The position numbers and the translations under genes are program-made. A stretch of 64,000 nucleotides of DNA from Ancylostoma caninum (Eukaryota > Nematoda > Chromadorea > Rhabditida > Ancylostomatidae). Under the pieces are notes generated by a model. That model had not been told where the DNA came from and did no database searches. It saw only the letters and a program-made list of their open reading frames with translations. The stretch is taken from NCBI GenBank assembly GCA_037903475.1, contig JBAJFG010000581.1, forward strand, positions 62,001 through 126,000. The letters run 5' to 3'. Of the stretch, positions 46,318-57,878 are shown piece by piece; within the stretch, counting starts at the first letter, position 1, and each line of letters starts with the position of its first letter.

Positions 46318-49300
46318 TATCTGCTCAGGACCAAATTTGCCTTCATCAAAGATTAGAGCTGTGATAATAAATTTTGCGGGGCGCCTCTTATCTCATACTA
46401 GAGCAATAATTATTTTAAAGGATAAGTTTGCATAAAAAGCTGTTTTGAATAAGTGGAAAAAAAGACGCACCCCGTATAATATTGATGTGATTGTGATTAA
46501 CTTTGCACACTCGTTATCCTAGCCACTTTATAACTATGTTCCTCTTAATTATCAACTGTTTCACTTTCTTATACGGGATTTAAAACTTCCTTTACGGTAG
46601 CTATATTCTCTCTCTTTTTCAAACTCATGAGATAATTCTGTCTCATTGCAACGCTTATTAATACTGCTGGGTCATAGATGTGAATTACTTCGAGGTGGAA
46701 GTGTTTTGCTATCGTTTGAGAAGTGCTCATGCTTCAATTTTCCCATAGATTATGTATGTTCATATTAGCAAATTCTAATAGAGGATAGAGTTTTATGCAT
46801 ACAAGACTAAGAGTGCTATAAGTGTTATTCATTGTCCCGTGATCCTGAGTTTGTGGGCAGTGTATCGTCTGATGTAAGGTGACCCATGACGTAAATGTCT
46901 TCGAATAGTTCTAATAATTTCAAACATTTTTAATCGTGTTATGGAGAAAATGACGCTAGACTACCATTTGATTGAGAACGTTAATTTATTTCAGCATGCG
47001 GCAGTGTCAGTAAAAGTACTGTTACCAGAGGTATGAATGTATGGATGAAGTGAAAGCTCTTAGATTTCAAAAGAGCAACTACGTGTGAGGAATAGATATT
47101 TTCTCAGCGTTACCGTGAATTACTAGGGTGGTAAGAAAGTCTTGAGCCGATTTTTTTTGGAAGTTCGGAAACTTTCGATTATTGATCAGTACCCATGATC
47201 TATTAGGTTGGTGCAAAAATAATGCGACTTTTCAAACCTTTACTTATGAACCCCATAACTCGGTTCAGAATCAAGTATCCCGGGAAAGATTAGGACCATT
47301 GTAATGCACAAATCTTCAGCAATAAGATATATGTTCTCAGACGGCCAACCATTTGGAAGTGAGCCTCCTAGCATGGACGAATGCCCGAAAGGCAATTTTA
47401 GTCGCTTTGTAGTATCCAAAGAAATTCTCCAGGATGGAGTCGTCTAGATGTTCGAGGAAGTGGTAGTCGGTAAGCGAGAGGCTTGCCGATTAGATATATG
47501 AAGCAGAGCCCTTTATCCTAATTGCTCCGTCCTGTGGAGGGTTTGGTGTGCAACATGTGGCTCGACGGTACTGTGTGCGAGGACGGAATCCATTCTATTG
47601 AGCAATGTCGGACTCACAAAGTGCAGTTTCCTGTTATTTCCATAAGTACCTCGAAGGTACTTCTCGGGTGCAAGAGACTCCATGAGCTGTGTTGGAACAG
47701 TTCTGCGGCGAACACCCGCAAATTCATCGTGGCCTTCATTTAGTGCATTTTTGCTTCCTGAGAATGTTCCGGTGCTTCTACCTCATCCAGCTGTTCAGCA
47801 GGGCACGTTTTGATCTCGTATGAGATCTGCTCTTCAACGTAGATCATAAAGCGATTGAGGAATGGGCCGCAGTTTCTTCAATGCAAAGGTGCAATGTAGA
47901 TCTCTTGACGAGGATTGACCTAGTACTCTCTCAGTTTGTACGGCACTTGTCGAGCTTTAACGAGCCATCATTCTAACCCAAGTAATGGATGGTCTGACAA
48001 TGATTACCAGCGAGGTTCTGCGAAACCATGCATGTTGTTTCGAAAGGGTCCTCATTGATTAGTGCCATCAGTTGAGGTCGCCAACCCAGGAAGACCTAAG
48101 CGACCTTCCCTACCTTGAAGTAAGATACAGCCCGTCGAAAAATTCGGAAGCAGCTTTGTGCTGTGCATTCGCTCACACTTCCTTGAGCGACAGGGTCTCA
48201 CCACATAGATGTGCCGATGGTGCATGATCATCTTTACAAAAAATGGCCGTTACGATCTCTCCTCCAATGGAAGAGGCTAGTGGTTGAAAAATATTGGCTT
48301 CACGCTTTCAAAAACCGGATCTGTTTGCCGTACTGACCGGCGGAGTCCCACTGATGCTGCTTCATATTTCTTGCTGGTGAAGATGTGTTCTATCGCGCGG
48401 CCAGCGAGCGTCTTTCGTCGTCTGAAAATCGTCCCTCGTCTGCTCCGCGCCTAGCGAAATTGTGCTCCGACAGAAGCGAGCGACTTTACCGACCTGCCCC
48501 TTCGAAACTGTACTATTTCCTTCTGCTCCGCGCGAAGCGAGGCAGGGCCTCACCTCAAACAGGTGTACGCGGCTAGCGAGGGTTTGTCTGAGTCGCCGAA
48601 TCAGACGAACCCTCCATCGCACAAGATTCTCCTTCTCACACAACGAAAAGAAAGTCGCGATTTTCAAGAAGTGGAGTCCCAAACCTTCAATCAGTTGAGA
48701 TCTCTTCACTTCGTAACCGGTTTTTTTTTTTGAAAATGTCGTTGTGGACAACATTAACGAAAAGAGGGCGCCCGAAGCGATGGTGAGACGGACGGGTCGT
48801 CTGTCTCACCCGAGATTCTCCAGCAGTGAATGGAACTACCAGGTATTATATAACATTCTGCTCACAATTTTATTCTGAGTTCAGCTGATAACTGCGCAAC
48901 TTTCAATTCTTCTAGACTAAAAAGATATAATTCGTATTGTTTTAGGTTTTCTGCGTTGTCCTACCTGTCGATCTCATTCTGTTGCCGTTTTATTCTGATG
49001 TGGATTTCCCGAGAGGGTTCTATCCTTCTGCGGAGTTTCCGGAGTGAAGTCACTTCGTCTGTGACCGAGCACTACAGGGAGGTCATCGGAGCTACCGGAT
49101 GGGTATGAAATGACCCTCTTTTTATCTTCCGGATCCTTTCTTTATCTTCCGTAACATTCCAAGTTGTTGATCATTAAAGGCAAGCCAAAGGGATGTTCAT
49201 TTCTAACATTTGTTGTGAAGAAGGACAGTCGTAGATCAGCAGTTGGGCAGAAGAAGAAGAGGACGTTCACTGGTGCTTCCATACCTTTAATCGATCGATC
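46318..49300. other. Spacer between RIC1 and the PDZ gene
   Basis: A candidate RIC1 poly(A) signal, AATAAA, lies at 46366-46371. At 47126-47152 AGGGTGGTAAGAAAGTCTTGAGCCG looks like a mariner end that matches in inverse the right end of the element at 52974-53004. At 47203, TTAGGTTGGTGCAAAAATAATGCG looks like another mariner-type end. From 47300 to 48360 there is degraded, formerly perhaps coding sequence that I cannot assign. From 48380 to 48600 AGCGAG and CTGCTCCGCGC words recur. No intact gene seen. Confidence 0.45.
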
Positions 49301-51731
49301 ATGTTAGAACCTCCACAGTTGGTCAGAGGAAAAGCGCATGTGAAACTCAAGAGCCCGATAGTGGGAGTGGAAGTGAAAGAATCTAAAGTAAGTTTTCAGA
49401 CGGTGTTCAACTGTTACAGGGTGTCATCGTTTGACAACACAAATACTGCGTTTGATACAGCCCTCACTTGGAGAACATGTCGTGTACTTTTTTTCAATTG
49501 CACAGACGCACTCGCAACAACTTTAAGTCCCGCTGACGGAAAGGTGCCTGTGACACAACTGTAAGTGCGGCGTGCAATATCGGATAGAGGTGCGGCAAAA
49601 GTGTCCAGAAGTGGGACTCGCCGGGTGACAGGTCCAACAGTGTGATAAGGAGGATGTTGTGTGACACTCCCACCTCTTGACGATTTTAAAGTGTTGGGCG
49701 CTATCGCACCCTTATCACAGCAGTGGATCCGTATCCTCCACCTCTGGGCCCCGACGCACCCTCATTGCAGCAATGGACCCGCAATTAGTCTGCTAACGAC
49801 CTAGAGGTATGATTGGAATAGGATAACCGCCCTACTATCCCTTCAAAACAGGATGAACGAAATTCGTGACACACAGACACACATACACACAGACTAAGCC
49901 CGTTATTAAAAGTCATGATTATTTCAGGTTACTAGTATACAAGCCTATTCACAGTTGATAGGATATTTGTTTGTCGGGGACATTCTTGTTGCAATTAATG
50001 GCGTTGTGAGTTCGTCCTATCATAATTGAACTGTATTTTGTTGCCTAATCAACAATTTATTTATTTATTTTATTATATATCTAATCAACAATCCTTGCAG
50101 AAAGTGAGTAATACTGTTGAATTTTCAAAAGCTGTCAATTCTAAAGTTCCGGGAATAGTTGTTATAGAATACTTACGTGATGAGATGTGCACATGCAACA
50201 TGAAGGTTGGTTGTTTGAGGGGTTCAGCTCACACTTCAGCAGCGTTAATTCGCTTTGTTAATAACGGCTCCTATGCCGCCATTCCACTCAAACAGTGTGA
50301 TAAGATATGAGAACTTGTAACATTTTGTTCTCATAATTTCCATCGATTTTCTTCACCACGACGGTGTCGTTGTGAAGTATGCTATAGACCTTACTCTATC
50401 TATAAAGCTAGTCCTCAATTTTTTGACTATGGAATGAGTGAATGCCGAAAAAAAGTTTCTGGCAGCTTTGCACGGATTCATGTAAACTTTTCTGATCAGA
50501 TTTGTGAGAGGTCTTCGACCAGATTCTCTGTCGTGCACTTTAGGAATTGAAAAAGAACCTCTACTTTTGATCTCTGATGCTGCTCTGAACTTCTTTTCTG
50601 CATAGAAATCTTACACTTTCAGCCTCTTCCCCCCAGAAGGCAAGGTTACGAACGATTTGAAATTACCCTTATATGGAGATCTGGTGGGACTCCAATAGGA
50701 TTATTGATCCACAGAGTAAGGGTTCATACCAAGATTAAGATGAAGCTTCATCCTCTTGCTAGTTCCTAGATAACCACAATGTTTTTGCGTATACTATTAA
50801 ATGTACTTTCATAGTAGTGACGTTAAAGTTTGTCGGTAGACTCAGTCTTCACTATTCAGTTTTAGAATTTTTCCGGAAGAGTTGTTGTAGCAATGGTGGA
50901 AAGCGGATGCACTGCATCAAAGGTTGTTAGAGCGGGAGATGCTCTTCTAAAGGTGAACAGTATCGAGGTGAAGGATAGAGATGTCGCGAGAAAGGCAATT
51001 TTTACTACTGTTTCACTGTGGAAGACTGATAACAGAAAATCGGCGCGTTCTGACGTCGCTCTGAGTTTCACTCATAGTTCATTGTTTTCAGCTGATTATG
51101 GAAAGTATCAACAAATCAAAAAAAGTTTCGCTAACATTGGAACGCTGCATTCTCCCGCCCACGATAGTCCAGTCTTCGCTATCAGTCACACAACATAGCA
51201 GTTCAGCACCGTCGTCAACATCATCTGAAGTGGGACAGTTGGTGGGCGCAGCCATTCATGATTGATCCTCAGCTACTCAGTCGTGTTGTTTTCATCTAGG
51301 CTCCGAAGAAAAGCTCAAGCGGCGAATTTAAAACTGCTGTAGCAACATCATTTGTTAACACGAAGGTATCACTTGGCTTGACTATGCGTATTTGAACCTG
51401 GTGAGCAATGACCGGTCCTGTTATCAGTATTGTTAGGTGGACGTAGCATTACCTGTGGATGTGCTTTCTATATTAGAAGCAAACAAGAAGTTCTTCATGG
51501 TAGAATGCACGCTACCCCCATGCCTGAAGAGAAATAAAGAGGAGGGTGTACCGAAGGGTGGTAAGTCTGGGAGTTTCCTTGCATTGATGTGTATTCGTTC
51601 AAAGTCGTGGTTCACTCGTTGAAGTTTCAGCTCATCTGGACCTGCCGCCTTGTCCACACACTGAGACAACAATACCCTATGATCCCTCTCCAAAGCCTCT
51701 CAAAATGACTCCAAAGAGAGTGGGGTCGTAG
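49301..51731 (+). CDS. Nematode-type protein with two PDZ domains
   Basis: Probable cytoplasmic scaffold that binds C-terminal peptides; partners unknown. Nine exons join in phase (49301-49387, 49928-50005, 50101-50205, 50623-50715, 50866-51009, 51092-51226 or 51238, 51300-51365, 51437-51560, 51631-51731), giving about 310 residues. PDZ1 spans exons 1-3: ligand-loop region SPIVGVEV, then GYLFVGDILVAING. PDZ2 spans exons 4-6: GGTPIGLLIHR as the carboxylate loop, then NFSGRVVVAMVESGC, RAGDALLKVNSIEVKDRDVA and KSKKVSLTLERC. A cysteine-containing tail follows (ALPVDVLSILEANKKFF, TIPYDPSPKPL) and ends KRVGS. C. elegans has a family of such small double-PDZ proteins with this layout, as I recall. 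The start is the first in-frame ATG. A candidate AATAAA lies at 51798-51803. Confidence 0.8.
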
Positions 51732-51803
51732 CACAGTACCGATATTTGAGTGATTAAAATCAAATAGTTAACCTCAAACTTTACAACATTTTGAAGAAAT
51801 AAA

Positions 51804-52349
51804 TAACTGCTATTTATGTTTGTTTCTGAATTGTGCTCCTAAGCCTATGATTTTATTTTACGACTGTTTCAATGCTGACAGGAGGGAATTTTTCGGGTAA
51901 GGAATTCGCTGTTATTTCGTCATTATTGAAGGATATACGAAATTTCAATAGAAACATAAGGTGCCGTACGAACCAGCGATGGGTCGCAGTGCAAGTTACC
52001 TAGGCATCTACATGACATACCGTGCTGTTGGAAGGATTTTACACTTTCTACCGGGATTTTTCTAGATTTTCTGTAAGGTTATTTCACACTTCGAATCCGG
52101 AAATGATATCCGTTTTGTAACATAGCGCAGTAATATGAAATAAGTATCACTGTGCTATTTACTATTGTACTGTTATTGTACAGTTTGTATAGGTAATGTA
52201 TTAATTTGGTGCATTAATAATGCGAATTTTCTTGAATCTTCCCTTCTCGTTAGAAACTAACGCTTTCTCAATGGTTTTCTTGTAAGAGTAATTTCTGAAG
52301 AGCACCTCTGAGACATAATAGATTTTCCCTTCTCTGCCGGACCAAAAGG
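51804..52349. other. Spacer, nothing recognisable
   Basis: AT-rich. At 52205-52232 TTTGGTGCATTAATAATGCGA resembles the mariner-type end at 47203 and may be the left end of the decayed element that follows. Confidence 0.35.
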
Positions 52350-53004
52350 AGTTTGCGGAAGACCTGATTACTGTAGATGGGAGCTGGGTCCTCTGCAAGT
52401 CTAACACGCATAGTGCCATGTGGCTCTCTCAAGAAGAACACCCACGAAATTGCACCCTCATACAAACATGTTTCTTCTTTGCTACTTCTGAAATTCGCGA
52501 GGAATGTTGCATTACGAGCTACTCGCGCAAACTCACACAGTCACCGGTAACACTATGCCAACAGCTCCAGAAAGTCGCGGATGCTGTTCGAGAAAAACGG
52601 TCGAGCAGAATTTCTGTACACCTACTCCACCATGACGCTAGGCCACCATGCAGCCAAAGGTACCCGTGGAAAATTGAAAGAGCTGGACAGGGACTTGATT
52701 CGTCACCTATCCTGTTCTCCTTATGTTGCCTCTTTCGATTGCCATATATTTCTCCCATTCGAGGCATTTCTAGCTAAGAAAAAAAACTCACCAAAGTTGA
52801 AGATGTTGAAAGGGTGGTCAGCAATTTTTCGCACTTCCAGTCTTCCCAGTTCTGGGAGAATGGGACCGCTGACCTACCCATCAGCTAGGGCACTGTAGTG
52901 ACTAACTATGGTGATTACATTGTTGACTAAATTCCATTGTATGCTGAATAACAAAATAAAGCAGAAAAAGTGTCAAACGGCTCAAGACTTCCTGACCACC
53001 CTAA
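52350..53004 (+). pseudogene. Decayed mariner transposase fragment
   Basis: The frame after 52355 reads DLITVDGSWVLCKSN, then SAMWLSQEEHPRNC, matching the first catalytic block of mariner transposases (family pattern D-E-x-W, here D-G-S-W) and the following tryptophan/proline block. Further on LLHHDARPPC corresponds to the HDNARPH block with Asn lost. Several frame changes follow. It closes with AACGGCTCAAGACTTCCTGACCACCCT at about 52977-53003, an inverted-repeat end that mirrors 47126-47152. Not functional. Confidence 0.7.
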
Positions 53005-53504
53005 TATATGTACGTGATTCCACATATCTCAGTGAATTCCTTACCATTTTCTTCAACACACGCTGTATTTCATAATGCTCAAAGAATTTTTGGTTGCTAA
53101 AAATTCGTGTTCTCACGTTCATGGGCTTTTTGAACTGATGCTCCGTCAGAAAAAGGCAGTTCTCTTTGCATATGGAGATATGGAACAACTAGATCAGAAT
53201 ATGTTTTACTATGCTTTCAATTTTGTGAATGAAAACATTTTTTAAGGAAAGTTTTATTGATCCGAACATGGCAGGGCAGTGCACAGATGCCGGCTTTTTG
53301 TCCATAGGAACAGGAACAGTTCAGTAGCAGTCTCTGGTTTCAACCATATAGGTTCCTACGAGCAACTCGTTGGTTTCCGCCGTTTTCTCATATCTTAAAT
53401 TGTGAACAATTTGATTCACAGGATTCTAACCGCTTCATCGCACGTAATTTTGAGAAGAAAGCACTGCTCTTCTATGGCAAATTCTGCTGCAACATATTTG
53501 TGTT

Positions 53505-53735
53505 CACTAATCCGGAGAAGGTGTGTGAGGCTCGGCTTCGTTGGCATGATCACATGCTGAGAAGGGACCACAGATTAGGTGCCAAACCAGCTATGAATAT
53601 CAGCGTGGAAAGACGTACAATGAGAGAAACACCTGAATCTCAATGACTGGGTAGGATAGAGGAAGACATGTGGTCACTGAAGCTCTATATAGGATAGAGT
53701 AAGACATGTGGTCACTGAAGCTCTATAAAGATGAA
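53505..53735 (+). pseudogene. Relic of the C-terminal end of an RTE-like non-LTR retrotransposon
   Basis: The frame reads CEARLRWHDHMLRRDHRLGA, the characteristic RLRW-GH-RR stretch at the C-terminal end of endonuclease/reverse transcriptase proteins of RTE-type elements. It stops soon after and resumes with RIEEDMWSLKLY. The last 42 bases are duplicated in tandem (GACATGTGGTCACTGAAGCT at about 53666 and 53703). No upstream reverse transcriptase is present. Confidence 0.65.
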
Positions 53736-54204
53736 CAGACGGCGACTTTTCTAGGCGAAGGAGATGGTGCAGCCACACAAAAAACACCAATCCCAGCTCT
53801 TGGGAATATGGCTAGGAAAAGAAACTGCGCGATGTTCCAGAGGTGTAACTACAGGATGTCGTTGCCTGTGCATCAATATTCAAATTGCGTTCCTTTTTAT
53901 TTCATTTTTTATTTTTTATTTATTTCTTTTTTTAAATTCTTTTTTTTTTGTATTGCGGATTATAGGTGCACCTACATCTTGAACAGATTTTACCTCGGTA
54001 TGGATAATCATCTCAGAGATTCCGAGACTGCGAACATAGGCCGAACACGTTTCAACAGCAGTTCCACCGTGGGGTCAAAGCTTATTTTGTCGCCCCACAA
54101 GCTGCGTTCTCCCCATGAAGGCCGTGTTTCGGGGACGATGAACAGGTTTGCATGTCTCAATCTTAGGATCGCAGCTCAATCTGCGCGCAGGGCTGTGTTC
54201 CTAC

Positions 54205-54335
54205 TGTAGACTTGGGTAAGTGGATGCTTACCCAAGCTCATCCAAAAATAGTCGTTGTTGTTGTCATTGTTCATTGTTTCTGAATGTTCGAGAGTCCGCT
54301 GCTTTATCCACTCGGCCATCCGTGCTTCTGTTCTG
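54205..54335 (-). repeat. tRNA-derived SINE-like element
   Basis: On the minus strand GGATGGCCGAGTGGATAAAG (A-box of a tRNA-Ser/Leu type head) is followed by AGCGGACTCTCGAACATTC and an AAC-rich body, then a perfect 10-base hairpin CTTGGGTAAG-CATCCA-CTTACCCAAG (54211-54236). A fitting pol III head and 3' hairpin suggest a SINE; a functional tRNA is unlikely because the T arm is not complete. Confidence 0.45.
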
Positions 54336-54389
54336 TCTCTCTCGGCTGATGCCTTCATCCTTTATCACTACCCTACTATCACTAAGCGA

Positions 54390-54600
54390 CCATTCCGACC
54401 GGGCTGGCCGGAATGGTACCACCGTCGATCGGGCCGGCCGGAAGGTTATCACGGTCGATCGGCCCGGCCGACCATGAGCTGCCTCCCGGCCGGTCGCAGG
54501 CGTGGTATGGCGGCCAGCCGGCAATGAGCAGCACCCCGCCGGTATGCGGTGATGGGCCCGACGCCGACCTGTGATCAACAGCTGCTTGGCCGGTGGGCAC
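54390..54600. repeat. GC-rich CCGGCCG repeat block
   Basis: Repeats of GACCGGGCTGGCCGG, GATCGGGCCGGCCGGAAGG and GATCGGCCCGGCCGACC occur in tandem with changes between units, followed by looser CCGGCCGG and CCAGCCGGCAATGAGC words. Frames on both strands are open only because of the composition. Confidence 0.6.
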
Positions 54601-55540
54601 CTACTGGTAGAGCCGCACCTTTACGGGTCTGAGCCTTTACGGGCCTGAGTTGGGCAGCCGTGAAGGTTACCAGACGAATATTGTGCATCATGCGAGATGC
54701 GAATGCTCAGATGGTCAGTGGGTTGATGGTGAAAAACATGATCGCGAATAAAACTGGCCACTTCACCTTTGGTGTGACTCCGATATGCAACAAGGTGATG
54801 GAAGCCTGGCTGCGATAAATCAAACTCGTAGGGTGTAGAGCTGAGTGTTGTGTTGCTGAAACTGCTTTCAACTAAGAAGTAGAAGGCACTAGATCATGTG
54901 GAAGGCCCAGAACCTGCCGACTGGATTCTATAAAGTTGGACATTGCTGAAGTGCAGCCGATCACTGGGGACTCAGATCGGGTTAAGTGGAGGAGGAGATG
55001 CAGGCCAGCGAATCCCGCTACTATGTGAAACAAACGCTAAGCAGGAAAAGAAGAAGAATGACCCGTTTGCTAACCTGAAGCATGCTTGAAAAGGATTCTG
55101 AAGGGAGAGTTCGAGATTATCATGTTTCTCTATTTGCTTCCCGTCTATAGTGCTTATTCTCATTGGTACCAGAAAGTATTTCCTCCACGCATCGTCAGCC
55201 TAAATTATCTGTACCTAGTGTACTTTTCGTCACATTTCGTAATAGAAAGCTCTTCTGGATTAATGCGTGCAGCCATGTTTTCCGTGGGTTAATGGCTCCG
55301 GCATCTATTGGAAAGGATTATATAATACAGTTCTCATGTGAAATGATGGCACCCCTCGGAAACCCTATCGCAAGTTCTTTTTCTTCCGGAGGAAATAGAA
55401 TGGCTTCTTTCCACAAAGAGGTCGAAAACATGCGTTTTCTTCTCCGTAAAGTTGGATTCTTGATTTTCATAACGGGTGATGAATATTAGACACATTGGTT
55501 CACGTTTCAAATTGACATTTTTAATCGGATGTCGTGCAGA
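54601..55540. other. Spacer, no gene recognised
   Basis: Degraded sequence with short frames and no motif I can name. The frame at 55086-55292 starts with a hydrophobic stretch but lacks any supporting splice context. Confidence 0.4.
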
Positions 55541-55616
55541 TCTCTCAATTGCAATGTTTTCTCAGAAATGCGTTGCAGATGCAACGCATTTCTGAGAAAA
55601 CATTGCAATTGAGAGA
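55541..55616. repeat. Perfect 37-base palindrome with 2-base centre
   Basis: The left arm (55541-55577, from TCTCTCAATTGCAATGTTTT) and right arm (55580-55616) are exact reverse complements; only GA (55578-55579) lies between. No mismatch in 37 pairs. Such a structure would extrude as a cruciform or fold into a hairpin RNA. Confidence 0.9.
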
Positions 55617-55916
55617 CATTCGGGAACAAATGAGATTCGGAGATGCATTATATACAGGACGGAGGATAAACACACTCCTGAGAAAGTGGCATCTTTCGTT
55701 TCTCTAGAACCATTTTGTTCTTTTTTTTCTTGAGAAATATTCCAGTTGAACAACGCTTGCAAGGGAGGTGCAGGAGACCCGGCTCGCGGATTGGGATGAA
55801 ACCTAACTGGCCTAAACCTTTGTCTGAGTAGGTGCCACGCTATGTATCTCATTACTGCCCGCTTCAAAAACAGAAACCCCACCTATTCATTATATTTGTT
55901 CCTGACTTATGCCATC

Positions 55917-56060
55917 GACGGGGTAGCCGAGTTGGGATGGTACTGGACTGTTAGGCAGAAGAACAGGGTTTGCAACCCAGCATCCTCTTTGCATCCCCAT
56001 TTTTTATTCCTCCTAATTTGTTGAAATCAAAATTAAAAGGTTAGAAAACAAAACCATACT
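55917..56060 (+). repeat. tRNA-derived SINE, copy A
   Basis: The head has A-box GGGTAGCCGAGTTGGGATGG, the middle ACTGGACTGTTAGGC and the B-box-like GGGTTTGCAACCC (one base longer than consensus). A body follows: TTTGCATCCCCATTTTTTATTC, then TTGAAATCAAAATT and AGGTTAGAAAACA. The body is shared with copy B, which shows this is one element family. Confidence 0.6.
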
Positions 56061-56144
56061 TTCTAACCTACCATCCATTGAATGATTACACTATATTAAA
56101 CGAAGCCTACTTCTGCAGTTATTCCGTGGCTGGTACGTCAGTGA

Positions 56145-56284
56145 GGAGAGGTACTGTCTTCTAACCTTCTAAATTTTATTTCGAAGAAAGATCAAAAAAC
56201 AGGAATGCAAAAAGATGTTCATGACGAGGTTCAAACCTTCGACGATCGGCCTAACAGTCCAGTATATTACCTACCCGGCCACCC
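56145..56284 (-). repeat. tRNA-derived SINE, copy B (inverted)
   Basis: On the minus strand GGCCGGGTAGGTAATATACT, GGACTGTTAGGCC, GGTTTGAACC and then TTTGCATTCCTGTTTTTTGA and AAGGTTAGAAGACAG parallel copy A over its full length. The B-box GGTTTGAACC is intact here. The two copies face each other across 85 bases. Confidence 0.6.
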
Positions 56285-56960
56285 TTTGCTGACAGACGGA
56301 TGCTGCAACGCATACAGTAGTGTGGTGGAATTTCTATTTTTTAGAACCGAGGGCAGTGATGAAATACGTACTGTAGCACCTCCTCAAACAAAGACTTGAG
56401 CCAGATGAGTTTCAATCCGATCTACGAGCCTCGTCTTTTACACCTTCCTTGTTAGGATGGAACCACCGCTTGTCCACCTGAGATGTTTTTTCTCTTCGAA
56501 AATTAAAACAGTTTCACGAAAAACCACGGATGTTCTCTCCGGTCGACAATTGGTTGTGAGGTGCGCATTCTCTAGCTGTTGCAAGGAATGGTGGTGGATA
56601 TATTCTATCGCTAGGCGACAACTCTCTTCGCTCAGCACTCTGGTGCCATGATGTCGTCGCCGTGGCGTTCAAAGTCGGAAGTGCATTCACTGCATTCATA
56701 TATGAAAAGAAATGTTAAAGACTTACTGCTATTAATATACCTTCTTCAACGCCTCCACATCCGCCAAGAAAGTCTTCGCGATACAGAAAAGAGAATATAA
56801 GTGAACTAAACAACGGCAATAGAGTAAAGGTCTCTAACAGGCAGAAATACTGGAATTTAAAAAAAATCATAGAGTTAGTGTTAAATTGTGACTTTGAAAT
56901 TCTCAGGAGTGATTACAGAAACAACAAATGAAAAATGAGCTAATGCAAAGTTTTCATCTA

Positions 56961-57428
56961 CAGTACCCGCACTAAGTTTGTTAGAAATGGACATCCAGAA
57001 CGCGGATTTGCGTTATTTTCGTTCTAGGGTCATAGCTCATCGTAACAGAGCGATTCACAGATCAAACCAGGGGTTAAAAACGACAATGGACTGGGCTACC
57101 ATATTTCACGAAATCAGCCCTAAATTCTGATTTTCAACAACGAAATTCGCAAGTTTTTAATTCTGTCGCGACTTTGCCGCGCATAGCGCGCGACATACTT
57201 TGATGCGCGGCATGATCCGAGCACTATAGATGACTCCGGAATTTCAATGTTCAAAATTGAAATTTAGAGCTGGTTTCATGAAATATGCTAGCCCACTCCA
57301 GTGCTGCTTCTGATCCCAGGTTTGGTCTGTGAATCGCTTTGTTACGATGAGTTATCGCCCTGGAACGAAAAGAACGCAAATCCGCGTTCTAAATGTTCAT
57401 TTTTTAACAAACTTAGTGCGGGTATTGT
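56961..57428. mobile_element. 470-base fold-back element
   Basis: The left end AGTACCCGCACTAAGTTTGT and right end AACTTAGTGCGGGTATTGTA are inverse repeats, and pairing extends about 165 bases: GAACGCGGATTTGCGTT, CTCATCGTAACA, GCGATTCACAGA and ATTTCACGAAA all recur inverted at 57265-57410. The centre has a short GCGCGC-rich palindrome near 57178-57195. No coding frame. Confidence 0.8.
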
Positions 57429-57751
57429 ATTTCACTGAGTAATTATGAGAAATTTGGCGACCCATTTTTAAGGAGTAGGCGCCTGCGGGCCCATCCTGAC
57501 TCTACCAATGCAGCGTACTTGTTCGTAACATCTACCTGTGTAGTCTGACACCTCTCTTCCTGAGTGAGTCGGAATGCACCAACCGTCGAAGTTTTACCAT
57601 CCATTTATATTCATCAATATGAGAGGCAATTTCTTCCAAATCCTCATCAACGGTGAAGCCAGGGCGAGCCGTAATGAAGCAGTGCGCTGAATAGGGTATC
57701 GCTCATTGAATTTTCAAGCGTGAAGTCAGCCTCTACAAGAACCGAATAGCC

Positions 57752-57770
57752 TTAACACGTTCGCGACCTT
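57752..57770 (+). mobile_element. Second piggyBac-type terminus
   Basis: TTAACACGTTCGCGACC repeats the left end of the element at 44523 over 14 bases. I could not find the matching right end within the next kilobase, so it is a solo end or a diverged element. Confidence 0.45.
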
Positions 57771-57878
57771 ACGCTTTCATCTGACTCAAGATATGACTAA
57801 TGACAGAATGTCTCTTGCTGCTTCCAAGTCCAACGCGTTTGGCCGTCATCGAAGACATCACCCGGTCGGCCGACTCGT

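Noticed and set aside
54220..54600. Frames of 85-104 codons on both strands
   Set aside because: Explained by the SINE-like head and CCGGCCG tandem repeats.
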